Under the pieces are notes generated by a model. The model had not been told where the DNA came from and searched no databases. It saw only the letters and a list, made by a program, of their open reading frames with translations. From Maritalea sp047634455 (GTDB lineage Bacteria; Pseudomonadota; Alphaproteobacteria; Rhizobiales; Devosiaceae), in the NCBI RefSeq assembly GCF_047634455.1, contig NZ_JBLIAI010000003.1, positions 76,708 to 140,707 of the forward strand: DNA of 64,000 nucleotides. The letters run 5' to 3'. Position 1 is the stretch's first letter; every line of letters begins with the position of its first letter. The translations under genes were made by a program, and so were the position numbers. This document shows, piece after piece, positions 54,552 to 62,310 of the stretch.

Positions 54552-54811
54552 CGCTGATTTCCCCACAACCCTGCCATATATCCATATCCGCAAGTCAGGT
54601 AAACGCTCAAGAATTCGTATAATGTTCAGTTGGTTGAAATTGCAGCCTTAGAGTGTTTCGTCGCAGCCACGAAAATGTGCCCCGCCAGTCACTCGACAGA
54701 CAAAATGTTGACGGTTTTGTTCGAGCAGGTGTGCTTGGCATTACAATCTGGCCGCCAAGTCTATTATATTTTTTTCTTGCATGATGATAATATTGCGGCG
54801 AAGGTATGTGC

Positions 54812-55165
54812 ATGAAAGTCTCTTGGTTTGTCCGAATATTGTTCTTGTTGCTTGCCTTAGGGCTTGCCAGTAATTCATTTGCTGGCGGCATGAGTGCAGC
54901 CAAACCAATGCAGCAAAGCGCGGTATTTACAGCGCAGGATTCACTGCCGATGCCGACGGGAATGCCGAACGGGGCAAACTGTTGCCTCACGTCCGGGCTA
55001 TGTTTGGTTGGAAACGGAGCCGGTTGTGGCAGCGGTTTTGCGCTGCTTGCCAAGACCGGTTGGAGCTTGGCGGTTCCCTCCGCGGCAAAACCTGACATGC
55101 CGGACACAGCGCCGCTAATGACGCAGCTTACGCTCGCACCATTCATGCGACCGCCGCGCGTCTAA
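54812..55165 (+). CDS. Small exported Cys-containing protein, unknown
   Basis: 117 aa from ATG 54812 (MKVSWFVRILF...; ATG 54806 adds two residues). Signal peptide ending near NSFAGG. The mature part has a Cys cluster (CCLTSGLCLVGNGAGC) and several Met, and ends in MRPPRV. Short exported proteins with Cys clusters and an Arg-Pro-rich tail often precede copper-related genes, but I cannot assign a family. It precedes the oxidase operon by 144 nt in the same direction. The 260 nt upstream hold no gene. Confidence 0.6.
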   Translation: MKVSWFVRILFLLLALGLASNSFAGGMSAAKPMQQSAVFTAQDSLPMPTGMPNGANCCLTSGLCLVGNGAGCGSGFALLAKTGWSLAVPSAAKPDMPDTAPLMTQLTLAPFMRPPRV

Positions 55166-55260
55166 TCCCCTTATTTGCCAATCCTGTCTGCCGGATACGC
55201 GGGCTATGATGGCACCCCTGCGATAGGCCGGTACGTCTGTCGTTAATTCAATTATTGCTC

Positions 55261-55285
55261 GTGACTCTCCCCTCGGGAATGTCAC
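55261..55285 (+). promoter_or_regulatory. Compact dyad upstream of the oxidase operon
   Basis: Nested arms GTGAC/GTCAC and TCCC/GGGA, separated by 2-nt bulges and a CTC loop, lie 24-49 nt before the subunit II start. Without a T-run it is not a terminator. It may be an operator or a leader hairpin. Confidence 0.4.
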
Positions 55286-55309
55286 AGCGTCGACTCCAAG
55301 GAGAACACC

Positions 55310-55924
55310 ATGGAATCCGCACTTGGCCTGAGTAACTATCTGGCAACAATGATGATCATCGTTTTCCTCCTTCTGGGGTTGGGGATTGGCGCACTCTTTT
55401 TAGCGTTATTCCTGCCCACACGATGGAGACCTAAATATTGGATGGAATTTGCATTTATTGGTGTGCTGGTTGTCGTGGTCTGGTACGGCGACAAGCGCAG
55501 CACTGAAGTGGTTGGCGCTTACCAAGGTGAAATGGCCCAAGCTGGGGTGTTGGATGAACCAGCGATCGACGGGTCAGCCGGTTTCGATAAAGAACTCAAG
55601 GTGATCGCTTTTCAATGGGGCTTTGCGTTTCTGACCGACGACAACATGATCAGTCGCAACGCCGCGATTGTGCAGCCGGGTGAAACCATCTTGTTCCGGA
55701 TATTTTCGAATGACGTGATCCACGGGTTCAACATTCCAGCAGCTGGGATCACCGTTGAATTCGACCCTGGCAAGGAACGTGATGTCTGGATCCGCGCGCC
55801 GAAAGAGCCCGGAAAATATCTGATCCAGTGCTTGAACTATTGCGGCATTGGTCATGCCCAGATGAAGGCATGGTTGGTTGTTGAAGGTCCCGAAGGCGTT
55901 GCAAGCGAAGGTGCTGACGCCTGA
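55310..55924 (+). CDS. Haem-copper oxidase subunit II (CuA-type)
   Basis: 204 aa. Two N-terminal membrane helices (about 12-35 and 43-60), then a periplasmic cupredoxin domain. CuA ligands are all visible: His in FSNDVIHGFNIPA, and Cys-x3-Cys, His and Met in QCLNYCGIGHAQMKAW. The conserved aromatic patch is reduced to FQWGFAFL. It has no fused cytochrome c domain. Followed 34 nt later by subunit I. Confidence 0.9.
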   Translation: MESALGLSNYLATMMIIVFLLLGLGIGALFLALFLPTRWRPKYWMEFAFIGVLVVVVWYGDKRSTEVVGAYQGEMAQAGVLDEPAIDGSAGFDKELKVIAFQWGFAFLTDDNMISRNAAIVQPGETILFRIFSNDVIHGFNIPAAGITVEFDPGKERDVWIRAPKEPGKYLIQCLNYCGIGHAQMKAWLVVEGPEGVASEGADA

Positions 55925-55958
55925 GCCCGGTCAAAATGAAATTTAGGAGAGATTACTG

Positions 55959-57539
55959 ATGGCACATGCATATGATGCCGAGAGAATGGGCGAAACGCCC
56001 CATTGGGAGCCCGAAGACATTATCGGCAAGATGACGTTGAAGTCGCTGCTTTTCTCGAACGATTACCGCCATATCGCGATCAAGGGCATTCTGACATCCG
56101 TGGTGATGCTTGGCCTTGGTGGGTTGATGGCGATCATGTTCCGCACCGAGCTGGCCGTGCCAGACGTGCAATTTTTTGGGGCGCGGCCCTATATGCAGCT
56201 GATGACGTTGCACGGGATGTTCATGGTTTTTGGATTCATCATACCGTTCGTTATTTCGCTGAATTATTACATGATGCCCAAGGTTTTAGGCACCGGGCGG
56301 CTACTTTGGGCCGGTGCAGCACAATGGAGCTACTGGCTGTTGATTCTGGCAGCAGTGTTTCTGGTGATCGCACGTCCTGACTTTACCTGGACATTCTATC
56401 CCCCGATGTCACTGCGTGTTGGTGGCAATCTGGCGTTTCTTGGCTACTTGGCGGTAGCGCTGGTGGCTATTTCGGAGTTTTTGGCCGGGGCGGTCATGAT
56501 GCGGAATGGCTGGGAAGCTGCGCGCCGGCTGAGCTGGCGTAAACTACCGCTCATGGGTTGGGGAGCGATTTCCGAAGGCATTCTGCTGATGGGGTCAACC
56601 CCTATCCTTGCCCTTGTTGGCATATTTATGTTGACCGATTGGCTACAGATCACGGCCATGTTTGACCCCGCCCGTGGTGGCGACGTGATGACATTCATGT
56701 TCATGTTCTGGTTTTACGGTCACCCAGCGGTTTATCTGCCCCTGATGCCAGCCATCGCGGTTTTGTACACATTGCTGCCACGCTTTCTTGGCCGCCCGAT
56801 CTGGAGTTATTGGTCCGCTGTCGTTGCTTTTTCATTGCTAACGGTACTCGGTTTCGTGGTTTATCCGCACCATTTCCAGCCGGCAGAAAATGTTGTCGGA
56901 TTGATCCAGCGCGCGACGCAAATTCTGACATTAGCGATCTTTATCCCCTCAACCCTGCACGTGTTCAACTGGATCGCGTCGCTGTGGTCTGAGCGGATAC
57001 CCGATTCGGCCCGTCGCGCGGTGCCGTTCAAATTCATCGTCGCGTCAATCTTCTTCCTGATGTTGGGCGGTGTAACGGCTTATGTGAACGCGCAGATCGC
57101 AACAGACAGCGACTTTGTGCACAATACCTATTTTGTGCCGGCACACTTTCACGCAATGTTTGTCGGGTTCATGGCCAATATGGCGATGGCAGGGGCTTAC
57201 TATCTTTACCCTTACTTCACCGGTCGAATGTTCAACCAGGCACTCGCCAATACTCATTTCTGGTTTTGGCAAATAGGGATATTCTCCAAAGTGACCCTGA
57301 TGTATTATCTAGGCTATGTCTATTTCCCGCGCTGGGTCGTAGACTATTTGCCCTTGCAACAATGGGCATTGCCACAGTTGTTGCTCACCGGAGCGGCTTA
57401 TCTCATTGGGTTGGGATTCCTCGTGTTCGTCACTAATATCATGTGGAGTGCTAGCCGCGGTCGTAAGGCCGATGCCGACCCATGGGCGCTCAGCGATGAT
57501 GCTGTTACGCCGGACGCTGCTGCGCAGCCTGCGGAATGA
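55959..57539 (+). CDS. Haem-copper oxidase subunit I, divergent type
   Basis: 526 aa, about twelve membrane helices. Haem and CuB ligands are present: low-spin haem His in MTLHGMFMVFGF, CuB His with cross-link Tyr in YGHPAVYLPLMPA, the CuB pair in YPHHFQ, and haem His in PAHFHAMFVGF. The Glu of the D-channel (HPEVY) is Ala here and the A2-type YS motif is YG, so it is not a standard A-family oxidase; loop patterns look closer to B-family enzymes. No subunit III or haem-A/Cu assembly gene is nearby. It could reduce O2 as a K-channel-only enzyme. Confidence 0.88.
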   Translation: MAHAYDAERMGETPHWEPEDIIGKMTLKSLLFSNDYRHIAIKGILTSVVMLGLGGLMAIMFRTELAVPDVQFFGARPYMQLMTLHGMFMVFGFIIPFVISLNYYMMPKVLGTGRLLWAGAAQWSYWLLILAAVFLVIARPDFTWTFYPPMSLRVGGNLAFLGYLAVALVAISEFLAGAVMMRNGWEAARRLSWRKLPLMGWGAISEGILLMGSTPILALVGIFMLTDWLQITAMFDPARGGDVMTFMFMFWFYGHPAVYLPLMPAIAVLYTLLPRFLGRPIWSYWSAVVAFSLLTVLGFVVYPHHFQPAENVVGLIQRATQILTLAIFIPSTLHVFNWIASLWSERIPDSARRAVPFKFIVASIFFLMLGGVTAYVNAQIATDSDFVHNTYFVPAHFHAMFVGFMANMAMAGAYYLYPYFTGRMFNQALANTHFWFWQIGIFSKVTLMYYLGYVYFPRWVVDYLPLQQWALPQLLLTGAAYLIGLGFLVFVTNIMWSASRGRKADADPWALSDDAVTPDAAAQPAE

Positions 57540-57552
57540 AAGGAAACCTGCA

Positions 57553-58629
57553 ATGATTATGCGTTTTTACTTGATCGCGGGAGTACTCCTTCTTGGATCG
57601 ACCGCTTATTTTACGGTGGTCCGGCAAGAACCTGGCTACCAGGGCGTGTCGGCAATGTCGTCGGTGACTGAGTTGCAAAACAAAGGCATTTTGCCAACGG
57701 GTCCGTTCGCAGAAAACGAAGAAATCGAGCACGGTGTGTTTGAAGTCCCGCCCATGGACGAAGTGATGCTTGAGCAGGCTGTGAGCGATATGGACATGGG
57801 TAGCATGGACATGAGCGGCATGGACATGACACCTGCAGACGGCGGTACCATGACCATGCCTGACGGTAGCACAATGCCAGCGGCTGACATGGCACCAGCG
57901 GACGGCGACACTATGACCATGCCCGATGGCGCAACAATGCCTGCGGCCGATATGGCACCCGCGGACAGCGACACCATGACCATGCCGGATGGCAGCACAA
58001 TGCCGATGGCTGATATGGCACCTGCAGATGGTGACACAATGGCTATGCCTGACGGTAGCACAATGCCTGCGGCCGATATGGCACCTGCAGATGGTGACAC
58101 AATGGCTATGCCTGACGGCAGCACGATGCCAGCTTCTGATATGGCACCTGCGGATGGTGACACTATGACCATGCCTGACGATACAACGATGCCCATGGCC
58201 AATATGGCAATGGCGACCGATTGTTCGGGAGACAATGGACTTGGTTTCTGTGCTGACGACGCAGCTGCGGATCGCGAGATTGAGCTCTCGATGTCGGAAT
58301 GGACATTTTCCGACCTGAGCGTTGAAGTTCAAAAGGGCGAACGCATACGATTCACTGTCCGCAATGATGGCAAGAACCTGCATGAGTTCATGTTTATGGC
58401 TATGGCACAAATGCAAGCGGTGAACTATCGGGCGCAGCGGGCCGACTGGAACTTACTCGAACACGAGGCGCTGTTTGAACAGTCGCTGATGTTGCCTGGT
58501 GAAAGCATCAGCTTTGTTGTCGAAGTGCAAAGCACAGGCAGTTGGATGTTCATGTGCATGGTGCCTTATCACATGCAAATGGGCATGATGGGCCAAATCG
58601 CCACACCCGGTGCGGCCATGGATATGTGA
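57553..58629 (+). CDS. Membrane-anchored cupredoxin with Met-rich repeat domain
   Basis: 358 aa from ATG 57553 (AAAGGAAA upstream; a longer frame overlapping subunit I is rejected). An N-terminal helix (4-22) anchors it. Residues 80-91 are Met/Asp-rich (MDMGSMDMSGMDM), and 92-217 are six repeats of 21 residues with consensus MAPADGDTMTMPDGSTMPAAD. The C-terminal domain (about 245-350) is a cupredoxin with type 1 copper ligands: His in NLHEFMF, Cys-x4-His in CMVPYH, and a Met after it. Met-rich stretches bind Cu(I) in copper-handling proteins, so it may store or deliver copper to the adjacent oxidase or act as its electron donor (inference). Confidence 0.85.
   Translation: MIMRFYLIAGVLLLGSTAYFTVVRQEPGYQGVSAMSSVTELQNKGILPTGPFAENEEIEHGVFEVPPMDEVMLEQAVSDMDMGSMDMSGMDMTPADGGTMTMPDGSTMPAADMAPADGDTMTMPDGATMPAADMAPADSDTMTMPDGSTMPMADMAPADGDTMAMPDGSTMPAADMAPADGDTMAMPDGSTMPASDMAPADGDTMTMPDDTTMPMANMAMATDCSGDNGLGFCADDAAADREIELSMSEWTFSDLSVEVQKGERIRFTVRNDGKNLHEFMFMAMAQMQAVNYRAQRADWNLLEHEALFEQSLMLPGESISFVVEVQSTGSWMFMCMVPYHMQMGMMGQIATPGAAMDM
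57826..58203 (+). repeat. Six tandem 63-bp coding repeats
   Basis: The array is exactly 378 bp, six units of 63 bp, all in frame. Units share the peptide pattern MAPADxDTMxMPDxxTMPxAx. Fourth and fifth units are nearly identical at DNA level, indicating recent duplication. Each unit adds four or five Met. Confidence 0.9.
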
Positions 58630-58648
58630 CGCAATAAAGAAGTTTTCT

Positions 58649-58700
58649 GACCCCGGGCGCTGTGCTGACATTTGCGGCATTGTTGACAGCGCTTAGGGTC
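58649..58700. terminator. Long inverted repeat between convergent genes
   Basis: GACCC-CGG-GCGCTGT (58649-58663) and ACAGCGC-TTA-GGGTC (58686-58700) pair over 12 of 15 positions around a 22-nt loop, between the cupredoxin gene and the convergent MFS gene. No strong T-run, so it may be a weak bidirectional terminator. Confidence 0.45.
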
Positions 58701-58783
58701 GGGCTTTTGCAATTTGGCGAACACCAATCTCCGAAGCCATTGATGATAAACTATCGAGCTGCTCGCGTGCAGTTCAATTAAGG

Positions 58784-59995
58784 TTATGACCCCACAGAAC
58801 GATCGACGGTCTTTGTGCTGTGACTTGCGAGCCAAAGAATGGCCGCAGCCGCGAGACCTAACCACGGCAAAAGCATGGTGTTGAGCATTTGCCATCCAAA
58901 GGAATTTTGCATCACGCCTGCACCCAGCGAAGCAGCAAGCCCAACGATGAAGATCGTCAGATCATTGGTGCCTTGAGCCTTTCCCTTTTCCGCTGGGCTA
59001 TAGGCGCGGGTCAAAAGGGTGGTGCCACCAATAAATAGAAAGTTCCAACCCACCCCAAGCAGGATTAGTGCTGCAGTGAACGAATAGACGCCAACACCCG
59101 ACAGGGTAAACAATACATGGCCCGTTAGCAGTATAATGCCAGTGAACATGATGCGCAGAACACCAAAGCGGGCAATAAGAGAGCCGGTGAAGAACGAGGG
59201 TAAGAACATACCCAAAACATGCAACTGGATGACCGTGGCGGTCGTGCCAAGACTGTGGTTATGATTCACCATGGCTAGCGGCGTCGCGGTCATGGCAAGG
59301 ATCATTATGCCATAGCCTGTGACGGCGCCAAACAGGGCAACCAGGTAGGTCGGCTGACGCACAATTTCCCACAGAGGCCGTGGCGCAGCCTTCTCAATTA
59401 CCGACTCAACGGCGCGCGGGACGTTAACAAAAAGCAGTACGCCAACGGCTATCGCTGAAGCTAGTGCCAAAAACAGGAACGAGGCCGTATAAGTCGGATT
59501 GAGCAGATCGCCGCCAACACGAGCGAGCGTGGGGCCCGCCAATGCAGCGACTACGCCACCTGCTAACACAAGTGAGATCGCGCGGGGTTTGAAGTCACCC
59601 ACAGCCACTTCGGCGGCAGCAAAGCGATAAAACTGTGCGAACCCCTGATATGTACCCGCCAAGAATGTTCCAACGCAAAGCAGCAGCAAAGACGAGGTAA
59701 TCATTCCCCCCGCCGCTAACAGTCCGCCCAGGGTGCCAAGACTTGCCCCCGTAACAAAACCAATTTTTCGGCCTACGCGCGTCATCCACATCGATGCCGG
59801 TACGGTCGAAAGTGCCGTACCAAGAAACATTGCCGCAATCGGAGCGGTGGCCCATTCAGGTGCGGGGGCAAGCAAGCTTCCTGCCAACCCCCCAATGGTC
59901 ATCACCAGCACAGAAACCGTCTGGAAAAGCGCTTGTGCGGTGGCAAGTAGAAATACTTGGCGATGCATCGCCTTTTTATTGAGCGCTGCTGTCAT
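58784..59995 (-). CDS. MFS transporter
   Basis: About 403 aa with twelve predicted membrane segments. Segments WMTRVGRKIGFVTGASLGTLGG (motif A-like loop 2-3) and FAQFYRFAAAEVAVGDFKPRAISLVLAGG are typical of the facilitator superfamily. ATG 59995 is chosen since it overlaps the dsrE stop (TGATG) and matches the start of the first helix; a longer frame has no ribosome site. The neighbouring DsrE-type and ArsR-rhodanese genes suggest a sulfur compound or a thiol-reactive substrate, not proven. Confidence 0.85.
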   Translation of the reverse strand: MTAALNKKAMHRQVFLLATAQALFQTVSVLVMTIGGLAGSLLAPAPEWATAPIAAMFLGTALSTVPASMWMTRVGRKIGFVTGASLGTLGGLLAAGGMITSSLLLLCVGTFLAGTYQGFAQFYRFAAAEVAVGDFKPRAISLVLAGGVVAALAGPTLARVGGDLLNPTYTASFLFLALASAIAVGVLLFVNVPRAVESVIEKAAPRPLWEIVRQPTYLVALFGAVTGYGIMILAMTATPLAMVNHNHSLGTTATVIQLHVLGMFLPSFFTGSLIARFGVLRIMFTGIILLTGHVLFTLSGVGVYSFTAALILLGVGWNFLFIGGTTLLTRAYSPAEKGKAQGTNDLTIFIVGLAASLGAGVMQNSFGWQMLNTMLLPWLGLAAAAILWLASHSTKTVDRSVGS

Positions 59996-60348
59996 CAGAA
60001 AACCAAAACTTTTAAGGCGCTGAGGGTGGCTGTTGCTAACTCTTCCATTGTACTCCGCTCGGCCCCCTCCAACATTTCTTCTTGCGTTAAGCCGCGGGCA
60101 TCCATGCAGGCGCCACAAAGCAACACTTTTCCACCTGCAGCCACGATCCGCTTGGTCATTCGTTCCACATTATAGTACCCGTTGGGGGTCTTCTGGCCGG
60201 CCTTGGCTGAAAGCACAGCGTCCGCCATTAAGAATACCGTCAGAGGAACAGATGGGTCGGCTTTTAAGAGCGCCTGAGCGAGGCGGAGCGCATTGTAAAC
60301 ACGCTCCGTGCCATATGGTGGATCATTGATTATAATGAGAATGCTCAT
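59995..60348 (-). CDS. DsrE/DsrF-like sulfur-relay family protein
   Basis: 117 aa, alpha/beta fold. ILIIINDPPYGTERVYNALRLAQALL is the family's first strand-helix unit, and LLCGACMDARGLTQEEM holds two Cys (Cys-x-x-Cys-like GAC), where DsrE proteins carry persulfide. Probably handles sulfane sulfur in the cytoplasm. First gene of the pair with the MFS gene; divergent from the regulator. Confidence 0.88.
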   Translation of the reverse strand: MSILIIINDPPYGTERVYNALRLAQALLKADPSVPLTVFLMADAVLSAKAGQKTPNGYYNVERMTKRIVAAGGKVLLCGACMDARGLTQEEMLEGAERSTMEELATATLSALKVLVF

Positions 60349-60364
60349 TGGATTTCCCTTTGGG

Positions 60365-60394
60365 TTGACATGAAGTTCTATTATTCAATAGAAT
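60365..60394 (+). promoter_or_regulatory. Promoter with embedded operator for the ArsR-rhodanese gene
   Basis: TTGACA (60365-60370) and TAGAAT (60389-60394) are spaced by 18 nt. Between and over them lies TTCTATT-ATTC-AATAGAA (60376-60393), a perfect 7-bp inverted repeat of ArsR-site type. The 67-bp gap also serves the divergent dsrE gene, so one site can control both. Confidence 0.75.
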
Positions 60395-60415
60395 GCTTGA
60401 ATGAAGGAGATGCGA

Positions 60416-61075
60416 ATGTCAAGCCTTTCGCCAAAACAGCAAATGTTTGCGCATTTTGCGAGCTTAGCTCGCGCTCTGGGCAATGAAAATCGCCTGGAAT
60501 TATTGGAGCTGTTAGCGCAATCTCCGCAAAATGTGGACGCCTTAACGGCCACCACGGGATTGTCATTTGCCAATGTCTCGCAGCATTTGCAGCATATGCG
60601 CAAGGCGGGCTTAGTGGTCGGTGAGCGCGACGGGAAGAATGTGCGCTATCGTTTGCAAGACGGGCCGATTGTAGAGGCTGTGACGGCTTTGCGCACCTTG
60701 GCCGAGCACAATATGGCTGAGGTTCGGGGTGTCATTGATGGCTATTTTTTGGAACTTGACAGTATGGAGCCAATTGGCCCCAACGAGCTCCTTTTGCGGC
60801 TTGAGGCTGGCAGCGTGACCTTGCTCGATGTGCGGCCAGAAGACGAGTTTAGAGCGGGCCACTTACCTAGCGCCAAAAACATCACGCTTGAAAAATTGGC
60901 GGGCCAGCTGGCGGACCTGCCGCGGGATACGGAAATTGTTGCTTATTGTCGCGGGCCTTACTGTGTGCTGTCATTCGAGGCAGTTCAAGCGCTTCGTGCA
61001 GAAGGTTTTACAGTACGCCGCTACAAGGACGGGTTTCCCGAATGGAAGGCAGCGGGTTTACCAGTGGAATCATGA
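60416..61075 (+). CDS. ArsR-family regulator fused to a rhodanese domain
   Basis: 219 aa from ATG 60416 (AAGGAG 7 nt upstream; an ATG at 60401 contains that site and is rejected). Residues 1-100 are an ArsR winged helix (LARALGNENRLELLELLAQSPQNVDALTATTGLSFANVSQHLQHMRKAGLV). It has no Cys, so the metal or dithiol sensors of classical ArsR/BigR are absent. Residues 115-218 are a rhodanese domain with active-site loop CRGPYC and DVRPEDEF. Sensing of persulfide through the rhodanese Cys is plausible. Divergent from dsrE-MFS. The 250 nt after it show no gene. Confidence 0.9.
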   Translation: MSSLSPKQQMFAHFASLARALGNENRLELLELLAQSPQNVDALTATTGLSFANVSQHLQHMRKAGLVVGERDGKNVRYRLQDGPIVEAVTALRTLAEHNMAEVRGVIDGYFLELDSMEPIGPNELLLRLEAGSVTLLDVRPEDEFRAGHLPSAKNITLEKLAGQLADLPRDTEIVAYCRGPYCVLSFEAVQALRAEGFTVRRYKDGFPEWKAAGLPVES

Positions 61076-61325
61076 TGATCTGGCAACCTTTGGAATTGCT
61101 GGTGGTTTGACAAAGGCCGAACTGCGTCGCGCCCAAAGCATGTTCTGCAATTGGGATCGGCAATGTCGTGATGCGGGAAAGAAACAAATGTGCGGTGATA
61201 ACGTGTTTGATGGTTTGGGCAATTTGGCTGGAGCTTGCGGCGCACAGGAATTTTTACCGAATTGCCAGTCAACCCGCTTGGCTCAGCTCAGCACTTGTTG
61301 ATGCAGGGCGAGTTTTCAGAACGGA

Positions 61326-61502
61326 CTACTTTTTGTTTTTCGTGCGCTCTTGAGTTTCCTTGGCAAGGCGAAGCGCCTTCAGGCGAGCCGTGTTTTCGCT
61401 CGTCTTCATTTCTTTTTCCTGACGCTCACTCAGCGTAACTTTTTTTGTGCGCTCAATGGCCGCAAAGCGCTCTTCAGCACGCGTCCTTAAGATACTGATC
61501 AC
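61326..61502 (-). CDS. Small basic protein, unknown
   Basis: 58 aa. GTG 61502 is chosen because AAGGA lies 7 nt upstream; a longer frame would begin inside the terminator of the cold-shock gene. Sequence ILRTRAEERFAAIERT then mostly Lys/Glu/Arg helix, ending KETQERTKNKK. Small proteins with the same RxRAEERF start occur beside cold-shock genes in alphaproteobacteria, from memory. Function unknown. Confidence 0.65.
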   Translation of the reverse strand: MISILRTRAEERFAAIERTKKVTLSERQEKEMKTSENTARLKALRLAKETQERTKNKK

Positions 61503-61524
61503 AGCAAGATCCTTAATGTAAGGG

Positions 61525-61555
61525 AAAAAAGGGGCCACGCAACAAGCGTAGCCCC
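61525..61555 (-). terminator. Rho-independent terminator of the cold-shock gene
   Basis: On the minus strand GGGGCTACGC and GCGTGGCCCC pair (10 bp with one mismatch/wobble) around TTGTT, followed by six T. It starts 10 nt after the cold-shock stop codon. Confidence 0.88.
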
Positions 61556-61564
61556 AATCATTAT

Positions 61565-61774
61565 TTAGTCAACCAACTCAAGGTTGGTAGCAGAAAGCTT
61601 GCCGTCACGGCCGCTTTCAAGTTCATAAGAAACTTTTTGACCATCAGCGAGACCTGAAAGGCCTGCATTTTCGACAGCTGAAATGTGCACGAATGCATCT
61701 TTGCCACCATCGTCTGGAGAAATAAAGCCGAAGCCTTTAGTGCTGTTGAAGAATTTAACGGTGCCGTTTGTCAT
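61565..61774 (-). CDS. cspA: Cold-shock domain protein
   Basis: 69 aa, single CSD. RNP1 KGFGFI (13-18) and RNP2-like DAFVHIS (26-32) are intact; binds single-stranded RNA/DNA as chaperone. Which of the usual several paralogues this is cannot be told. AAGGT precedes the ATG by 8 nt. Confidence 0.96.
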   Translation of the reverse strand: MTNGTVKFFNSTKGFGFISPDDGGKDAFVHISAVENAGLSGLADGQKVSYELESGRDGKLSATNLELVD

Positions 61775-62310
61775 GGCTGATACCTTTTATATATATAGAT
61801 GCCCGCCGCCAGAGGCGTACGAGCGAGATCCCCATGGGCGACATGCTCATGGGTTGAAACGTTCACGAAATCAGGGGGAAGCCAAACAATCCGGCAGGCC
61901 GGAGGATCAGTTAGCCAATGACGGCTTTAAACGCGCTTTGTATATGTGGGGCTTTTTTCTCCAAAAATCAAGTTTCTTATTATTTATGCCAACATTTATG
62001 GCGTTTAAGTACCAAAACGCCCACCCAACGTGCAACAATGCGTATCTGTACGGCCCGGATTGCCGCAAATTATGCAAACCATGCAAATCACTAAAATCGG
62101 CATTTGCGGGCGCAGGCGGCATTGTTTTGCGGTCAGGCGGGCGCGCCGATGCGGTTCAGTGGTGTAAGCAAAGAATTCGAGTGTCGGCGGCTATTCGCAC
62201 CGCCGACACCTTGCTCATTGCTTCAGGCCAAGCCCATACCTTTTCGACATTTTGCAAGCTCAAGCTCGATAGCGTCTGTCGCCCATTCACGTTTGATGCC
62301 AATTATGCAG
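61775..62310. other. Intergenic region upstream of the cold-shock gene (536 nt)
   Basis: No supportable gene; a plus-strand open frame crossing it is antisense to cspA and the DJ-1 gene. It likely contains the cspA promoter and long 5' leader. A perfect hairpin, arms GTGTCGGCGG and CCGCCGACAC around a 9-nt loop (62181-62209), lies about 100 nt beyond the DJ-1 gene stop and may end that transcript, though no T-run follows. Confidence 0.5.

Noticed and set aside
57636..58235. Second minus-strand frame across the same repeats, with repetitive Ser/Ala/Gly
   Set aside because: Another shadow of the 63-bp repeat array.
57505..58416. Long minus-strand frame rich in His and Cys opposite the Met-rich protein
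   Set aside because: Its His-rich pattern is only the reverse complement of the ATG-rich repeats (CAT). It has no ribosome site and overlaps a well-supported gene.
61076..61325. Possible extra gene between the ArsR-rhodanese and the small basic protein gene
   Set aside because: Frames on both strands are short, Cys/His-rich and unlike any protein I know; no ribosome sites.
62181..62209. Perfect 10-bp hairpin as a classical terminator
   Set aside because: No T-run follows on either strand, so it is recorded only within the intergenic entry.
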